This document shows positions 59,786 through 64,000 of a DNA stretch of 64,000 nt, one piece after another. Source of the DNA: Micromonospora humi (lineage in GTDB: Bacteria > Actinomycetota > Actinomycetes > Mycobacteriales > Micromonosporaceae); the NCBI RefSeq assembly GCF_900090105.1, contig NZ_FMDM01000010.1, forward strand, positions 62,001 through 126,000, in the 5' to 3' direction. Below the pieces are notes generated by a model. The model had not been told where the DNA came from. It was given only the letters and a program-made list of their open reading frames with translations, and did not search any database. Made by a program: the position numbers and the translations under genes. The first letter of the stretch is position 1. Every line of letters starts with the position of its first letter.

Positions 59786-61243
59786 ATGACGGCGGACAAC
59801 ATTACCGAAACCGGTCAAGACGGCATTGACCGCAGACGGCTGGAGACCTGTCTCAGCGTCTTCGAGGCGTTGGAGTCCCTGCCTCCCGATCACCCCGACG
59901 TGGTGCGGGTGCAACGGGCCACCGCGAAGCTCTACAAGGTGATCAAGCAGCGGCGACGCGAGGAACGGCGGGATGCCATCGCGGCGGCCGACCGCGCGGT
60001 GACGGCGGCCACCGCCACCGGCGCCCCGGGCCGGATCGACGACGAGACCCAGGGCATCCCGCTCGCCTCCCCCACCGCCGGTACCACGGCCGGCTTCCTG
60101 CACAATCCGCGCGGCTGCTACGTCTGCAAGCAGCGCTACCACGAGGTGGACGCCTTCTACCATCAGCTCTGCCCGCCCTGCGCCACGCTCAACCGGGAGC
60201 GCCGTGACGCCCGCACCGACCTGACCGGCCGGCGCGCGCTACTCACCGGCGGCCGAGCCAAGATCGGCATGTACATCGCGCTGCGGCTGCTGCGCGACGG
60301 CGCGCACACCACGGTAACCACGCGCTTCCCGCACGACGCGGTCCGCCGATTCGCCGCGATGCCGGACAGCGGGGACTGGCTGCACCGCCTGCGGGTCGTC
60401 GGGATCGACCTGCGCGACCCCGCGCAGGTGATCGCCCTCGCCGACTCGGTCAGCGCCCAGGGACCACTCGACATCCTGATCAACAATGCGGCGCAGACCG
60501 TCCGCCGCACGCCCGGGGCGTACGCGCAGCTCGTCGCCGCGGAGGCGGCGGCCCTGCCGGACGGCCCCTTGCCGGAGCTGATCACGTTCGCCAAACCTGC
60601 CGGCCAGGGCGACCCGGCGGGAATGATCGCCGCGCCGCAGTCGGCCACGGTCACCCCGCAGGCGCTCACCGCGCTGGCGCTGACCAGTGGCTCTGCCTCG
60701 CCGGATCGGATCGCGGCAGCCACCGCCATCGACGCCGGCGGTCTGGTGCCGGACCTCGATCCGGTCAACAGCTGGGTGCAGCGGGTGCACGAGGTGGATC
60801 CGGTCGAGCTGCTCGAAGTGCAGCTGTGCAACGTGACCGCGCCGTTCGTGCTGGTCAGCCGACTGCGACCGGTGATGGCCGCAGCGCCAGCCCGGCGGAA
60901 GTACGTGGTGAACGTGTCGGCGATGGAGGGCCAGTTCGCCCGCGGCTACAAGGGGCCGGGGCACCCGCACACCAACATGGCCAAGGCCGCGCTGAACATG
61001 CTCACCCGGACCAGCGCCCAGGAGATGCTGGCCGACGGCATCCTCATGACCAGCGTCGACACCGGCTGGATCACCGACGAGCGGCCCCACCCGACGAAGA
61101 TGCGCCTGGCGGACGCCGGCTTCCACGCCCCGCTGGACCTGGTCGACGGTGCGGCCCGGGTCTACGACCCGATCGTTCGCGGCGAACAGGGCGAAGACCT
61201 GTACGGCTGCTTCCTGAAGGACTACGCGCCCTGCGCCTGGTGA
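59786..61243 (+). CDS. SDR-family protein with N-terminal zinc-ribbon
   Basis: 485 aa from ATG 59786. Residues 1-100 are helical and charged. C111xxC114 and C129xxC132 form a probable zinc ribbon. The SDR domain begins with TGGRAKIG at 154-161, has NNAA at 233-236 and an S-containing VNVSAM strand at 375-380. The catalytic YxxxK is replaced by T396-NMA-K400, although a Tyr sits nearby (Y388). An insertion of ~80 residues separates NNAA from the catalytic strand. It may be a noncanonical reductase or a sensor. The open frame upstream belongs to a shadow of the dehydrogenase gene. Confidence 0.78.
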   Translation: MTADNITETGQDGIDRRRLETCLSVFEALESLPPDHPDVVRVQRATAKLYKVIKQRRREERRDAIAAADRAVTAATATGAPGRIDDETQGIPLASPTAGTTAGFLHNPRGCYVCKQRYHEVDAFYHQLCPPCATLNRERRDARTDLTGRRALLTGGRAKIGMYIALRLLRDGAHTTVTTRFPHDAVRRFAAMPDSGDWLHRLRVVGIDLRDPAQVIALADSVSAQGPLDILINNAAQTVRRTPGAYAQLVAAEAAALPDGPLPELITFAKPAGQGDPAGMIAAPQSATVTPQALTALALTSGSASPDRIAAATAIDAGGLVPDLDPVNSWVQRVHEVDPVELLEVQLCNVTAPFVLVSRLRPVMAAAPARRKYVVNVSAMEGQFARGYKGPGHPHTNMAKAALNMLTRTSAQEMLADGILMTSVDTGWITDERPHPTKMRLADAGFHAPLDLVDGAARVYDPIVRGEQGEDLYGCFLKDYAPCAW

Positions 61244-61286
61244 TCAGCGCGCCCTCGACCACGGCGTGGGCGGCAATCGGCTCGAC

Positions 61287-62246
61287 TCAGGGCGTCAGCA
61301 CGACGCGGCCGAACACCTTGCCCGCGTCCATCTGCCGGTGAGCCTCGGCCGCCTCGGTCAGCGGCAAGGTCTCGTGCACCACGGAGGTGAGTTCTCCGCG
61401 GGCGGCCGCGGAGAACTGGGCCTGCCGGATGGCGTTGCGGCCGGGGTTGGGCACGGTGTTGAGGCTGAACGTCGCGAACGAGCGGGATCGCTGGAACGAC
61501 GTGATCAGTTTCGCGCCGAAATTCTCGGGAGGATAGCCAGCGACCACGCCCACCGAGACCAGGCGGCCGTTGTCGGCGAGACGGTCGAGGAACGAGGGCA
61601 TGTCGGGGCCGCCGACGACGTCGAGGACGACGTCGAACTCGGCGGGCGAGCCGGCGCCGACGCCGGATCGGTCCAGCACCTGGGTGGCACCCAGGGCGCG
61701 CAGCCGGTCACCCCGTACGGGGGATGACGTTGTCACCGCGATCGGGCCGGGGGAACCGGCCGCGGCCAGTTGGACGGCCATGATGCCGATGCTTCCGGCG
61801 GCGCCTCGCACCAGCAGCGACTCGCCCTCGGCGAAGTGGGCGTGGGCCAGTGCGAAGTGGGCCACCGGGCCGGAGCTGCCCAGCGTCACCGCGTCGGTCG
61901 GGGACAGGCCGTCGGGCAGAGCCGTGACGTCTTCGACGCGGGCGACCGCCTGTTCGGCGTAGGCGCCGCCGGAACCGGTGAACGCCCACACGCTGCTGCC
62001 GGTCCAGCCCGGGTCGACGCCGTCGCCCACGGCGATCACACGCCCGGCCACCTCGCTGCCGGGGATCATGCCTTCGCGGAATCCGTAACCGCTCAGAGTG
62101 CCGCGCCGGATGACGGCGTCGACACCCCCGACGCCGATCGCCTCCGTCGCGATGAGCACCTCACCGGCGGCGGGTTCGGGGGACGGCACGTCGACCACGG
62201 TCAGGCCGCTGGGATCGCCGAACCTCTGGATGCTGATCGCTCGCAT
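61287..62246 (-). CDS. NADP-dependent quinone oxidoreductase-like (MDR superfamily)
   Basis: 319 aa; ATG 62246. MRAISIQRFGDPSGLTVVDVPSPEPAAGEVLI starts a zinc-independent MDR protein: GMIPGSEVAGRVIAVG, ESLLVRGAAGSIGIMAVQLA (cofactor AxxGxxG) and FDVVLDVVGG (ends given). The C-terminus AAEAHRQMDAGKVFGRVVLTP is family-typical. No structural or catalytic zinc ligands. It reduces quinones or enones with NADPH and is divergent from a TetR gene that probably controls it. Confidence 0.9.
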   Translation of the reverse strand: MRAISIQRFGDPSGLTVVDVPSPEPAAGEVLIATEAIGVGGVDAVIRRGTLSGYGFREGMIPGSEVAGRVIAVGDGVDPGWTGSSVWAFTGSGGAYAEQAVARVEDVTALPDGLSPTDAVTLGSSGPVAHFALAHAHFAEGESLLVRGAAGSIGIMAVQLAAAGSPGPIAVTTSSPVRGDRLRALGATQVLDRSGVGAGSPAEFDVVLDVVGGPDMPSFLDRLADNGRLVSVGVVAGYPPENFGAKLITSFQRSRSFATFSLNTVPNPGRNAIRQAQFSAAARGELTSVVHETLPLTEAAEAHRQMDAGKVFGRVVLTP

Positions 62247-62258
62247 GCCGCCAACGTA

Positions 62259-62295
62259 TCGGACGCCCCCGTCCACTTGGCTAAAATGAGATCCA
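62259..62295 (+). promoter_or_regulatory. Promoter of the TetR gene with a possible leaderless start
   Basis: TAAAAT (62282-62287) is a good -10 element; a weak -35-like TCGGAC lies 17 bases upstream. Seven to eight bases after the -10 is ATG 62295, so transcription may begin on or next to the start codon, giving a leaderless mRNA. Confidence 0.45.
62261..62274. promoter_or_regulatory. Inverted repeat GGACG-N4-CGTCC, putative TetR operator
   Basis: Perfect 5-bp arms between the divergent quinone-reductase-like and TetR genes, overlapping the spacer of the TetR promoter. Position fits autorepression plus control of the oxidoreductase. Confidence 0.45.
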
Positions 62296-62924
62296 TGGCC
62301 GACCGTCTGCCTCACATGCTCCGCTCGGATGCCCGCGACAACCGGAACCGCCTGCTGGAGGCCGCCCGGGCCGTCTTCTCCGAGCACGGGCTGGACGTGC
62401 CGATGCGCGAGATCGCCCGCCGCGCCGAGGTCGGGCCGGCGACGCTCTACCGGCATTTCCCTACGAAGCAGGCACTTGTCGAGGAGGCGTTCACCGACGA
62501 GCTGCGGGCCTGCAGCGGCATCGTACGCGCAGGATGCGCCGACGCGGACCCCTGGCGCGGGCTGTGCGCGGTCGTCACCCGGATCACCGAGCTCAACGCG
62601 CACAATCAGGGGTTCGTCGACGCCTTCCTGTCGTCGTATCCGGGGGCGGTCGACTTCGCGGCGCATCGCGCGGGCATGCTGCGGTCGCTCGCGCTGCTGT
62701 GCCGGCGGGCCCAGGAGGCGGGCTCGTTGCGGGCGGACTTCGTGCTGGACGACCTGATCCTGGTGTTCATGGCCGGCCGTGGGTTGTGGGCGACGCCACC
62801 CGACGTACGGGTGGCGGCAGCACGGCGATTCGCAGCGCTGACCCTCGAAGCCTTTCGAGCCTCACCCGCGGGAACCGCCCTGCCTCCGCCGGCCCGAGTC
62901 GCCCGTGCCGCGGTGAACGGGTGA
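62295..62924 (+). CDS. TetR/AcrR-family transcriptional regulator
   Basis: 209 aa from ATG 62295 (ATG 62286 is in frame but sits in the -10 element). The helix-turn-helix is NRNRLLEAARAVFSEHGLDVPMREIARRAEVGPATLYRHFPTKQALVEEAF (ends given). The C-terminal ligand domain follows the TetR_C_49-like pattern of Actinobacteria. It probably represses the divergent quinone-reductase-like gene in answer to reactive electrophiles; the ligand is unknown. Confidence 0.92.
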   Translation: MADRLPHMLRSDARDNRNRLLEAARAVFSEHGLDVPMREIARRAEVGPATLYRHFPTKQALVEEAFTDELRACSGIVRAGCADADPWRGLCAVVTRITELNAHNQGFVDAFLSSYPGAVDFAAHRAGMLRSLALLCRRAQEAGSLRADFVLDDLILVFMAGRGLWATPPDVRVAAARRFAALTLEAFRASPAGTALPPPARVARAAVNG

Positions 62925-62928
62925 TGCG

Positions 62929-62959
62929 GGCCGGAGGGCGGCTGCCCGCTTGTCCGGCC
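62929..62959. terminator. Stem-loop between convergent TetR and Gfo/Idh genes
   Basis: GGCCGGA (62929-62935) pairs with TCCGGCC (62953-62959); an inner GGGC/GCCC pair lies in the loop. The site is in the 61-base gap between two convergent stops, fitting a bidirectional terminator. Confidence 0.5.
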
Positions 62960-62985
62960 GTGCGTCCCGCGACGCCGGCCACGAT

Positions 62986-64000
62986 TCAGAGGTCGAGCTG
63001 GGCGGAGAGTTCGGCCGGCTCGACCGGGCGGCCGCCCTCCAGCGCCGATCGGCGGACCGCCTCCATCAGACAGAACGTCTCGATGCCTTCGACCAGGTCC
63101 GGCGAGTGGTCGGCGCCCGAGGTGAGCGCGTCGGCGAAGTACTGCAGGTAGTTGGCGAACTCCCCGTAGTGCATGCCGTGCACCTCGTTGTTGAAGTGGT
63201 AGTGGCGGTACTCGTAGAGCATGTCCTCCACCACCTCGGTGCCGTCCGGCGCGGTGTGCAGGTAGCGCATGTCGTGGTACTGCGCCATGGACGTGCCGGT
63301 CGAGCCGTACAGCAGGCACTCGATCGAGTTGCGGGCCCGCGGCAGTTCGTGCATGCCGTAGTGGCCGAACACCCGGCCGAGCCGCCCGTCCGCGGTCATC
63401 GCGTTGACCGAGTAGATGTCGTACGACGCGCAGCCGCGCGCGCGGGCCAGCGCCGAGTGGGTGCCCACGGCCGCCACGGACGCGATCGGTCCGAGATACC
63501 AGCGCAGCAGGTCCAGCGGGTGGCTCAGGCCCAGGTACACCCAGTCGGTGTCGCCGACGATCCATGGCGCCCGGTCGTAATACCAGTCCATCCGGTGCGT
63601 GTAGTGCGCCTCGACCACCTCGACGTCGCCCACCTCGCCGCGCTCGTACGCCGTGCGCTGCCGCCGGAACGACTCGAAGAACCGGGTCGACTGGCCGACC
63701 AGCAACCGCCGCCCGGTGCGCCGGGCCGCCGCGAGCACCTCTCGAGCCGCCGCGAAGTCGTTCACGAGCGGCTTGGTGCACACCACGTCCTTGCCGGCCT
63801 CGAACGCCGCCACGATGTGCTCGGCGTGCAGGTGGTCCGGCGTGTAGACGCCGACGATCCGCACGTCGTCCCGAGCCAGCAACTCGGGGTAGGAGGTCGT
63901 CATGGCCACCTCGGGCACGTCGGCGCCGACCTCGGCCAGGGTGTCCGGGTCGAGGTCGCACCCGGCAACCGGCCGCACGCTGCGGGTCCGGTACGCGGCC
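62986..64000 (-). CDS. Gfo/Idh/MocA-family oxidoreductase (5' end outside window)
   Basis: The frame is open to the window edge, so the N-terminal Rossmann glycine motif is missing. Visible: ARDDVRIVGVYTPDHLHAEHIVAAFEAGKDVVCTKPLV (ends given), with the EKP-equivalent TKP catalytic Lys block, then GQSTRFFESFRRQRTAYERGEVG and the HYTHRMDWYYDRAPWI segment. These NAD(P)-linked enzymes oxidise or reduce sugars, inositols or related polyols. Residues after VYLGLSHPLDLLRWYLG form the alpha/beta C-domain. A GTG in the frame at 63978 is an internal codon, not the start. Substrate unknown. Confidence 0.88.
   Translation of the reverse strand, partial: AAYRTRSVRPVAGCDLDPDTLAEVGADVPEVAMTTSYPELLARDDVRIVGVYTPDHLHAEHIVAAFEAGKDVVCTKPLVNDFAAAREVLAAARRTGRRLLVGQSTRFFESFRRQRTAYERGEVGDVEVVEAHYTHRMDWYYDRAPWIVGDTDWVYLGLSHPLDLLRWYLGPIASVAAVGTHSALARARGCASYDIYSVNAMTADGRLGRVFGHYGMHELPRARNSIECLLYGSTGTSMAQYHDMRYLHTAPDGTEVVEDMLYEYRHYHFNNEVHGMHYGEFANYLQYFADALTSGADHSPDLVEGIETFCLMEAVRRSALEGGRPVEPAELSAQLDL

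Noticed and set aside
1..64000. tRNA, rRNA, integrase, transposase or prophage
   Set aside because: No matching sequence or protein motifs were seen on either strand.

Overview
The window looks like a chromosomal segment of a high-GC actinomycete, most likely a Micromonosporaceae member such as Micromonospora. The reasons are the strong G/C bias at third codon positions, GTG starts, and families typical of that group: DUF574-type SAM methyltransferase, GPP34 proteins, many secreted CBM2/CBM5 glycoside hydrolases with Pro/Thr linkers, and a urease operon beside a urea ABC importer. I found no tRNA, rRNA, CRISPR array, integrase or transposase. Both ends cut genes: a beta-helix protein at the left and a Gfo/Idh/MocA oxidoreductase at the right.

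Layout. 1-8.1 kb: beta-helix protein, P-loop ATPase with a C-terminal HTH-like tail, FAD oxidoreductase, membrane protein, GNAT acetyltransferase, TIGR01777-type epimerase and APH-family kinase. 8.2-12.3 kb: plant-biomass group of a secreted lectin-like protein, a GH10-CBM2 xylanase and a divergent serine esterase-CBM2, with a perfect 16-bp palindrome between the last two. 12.3-18.3 kb: zwf, FUSC-type membrane protein, DUF574 methyltransferase, a truncated YcaO gene joined to the tail of an MFS transporter gene, and a papain-like peptidase. 18.5-25.5 kb: a minus-strand carbohydrate operon (binding lipoprotein, two permeases, CocE/NonD hydrolase, cytoplasmic beta-helix protein) preceded by an operator-like CCGAAAGTTTCGG. 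25.6-31.7 kb: NmrA-like protein, DesK/DesR-like two-component system divergent from an ABC-2 exporter plus GPP34 protein, and an LLM monooxygenase. 31.9-34.4 kb: two tandem GH18 chitinases sharing a nearly identical chitin-binding domain. 34.5-45.9 kb: nitrogen block with urtABCDE, a leaderless (cytoplasmic) UrtA/AmiC-like protein, a MarR regulator and ureABCFGD. 46.2-50.6 kb: CBM2 protein with a GH5-like domain that has lost its catalytic residues, then a GH3-FN3-CBM2 beta-glucosidase. 51.1-56.3 kb: a 53-aa ORF divergent from a 1531-aa HTH-NACHT-HEAT-STAS protein, then a frameshifted lipoprotein remnant. 56.7-64 kb: SMP-30-like secreted protein, FN3-sugar dehydrogenase, zinc-ribbon SDR, quinone-reductase-like enzyme with divergent TetR, and the partial Gfo/Idh/MocA gene.

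Working together. Xylanase, esterase, chitinases and beta-glucosidase would release sugars from plant and chitin polymers outside the cell; the ABC importer with its intracellular hydrolase and beta-helix protein looks like a dedicated uptake and processing locus. Urea is imported by Urt and hydrolysed by urease, with a possible cytoplasmic urea/amide sensor and a MarR regulator between the two operons. The most novel-looking element is the NACHT-HEAT protein that ends in an anti-sigma-factor-antagonist (STAS) domain: an NLR-like STAND sensor apparently wired to partner-switching output.
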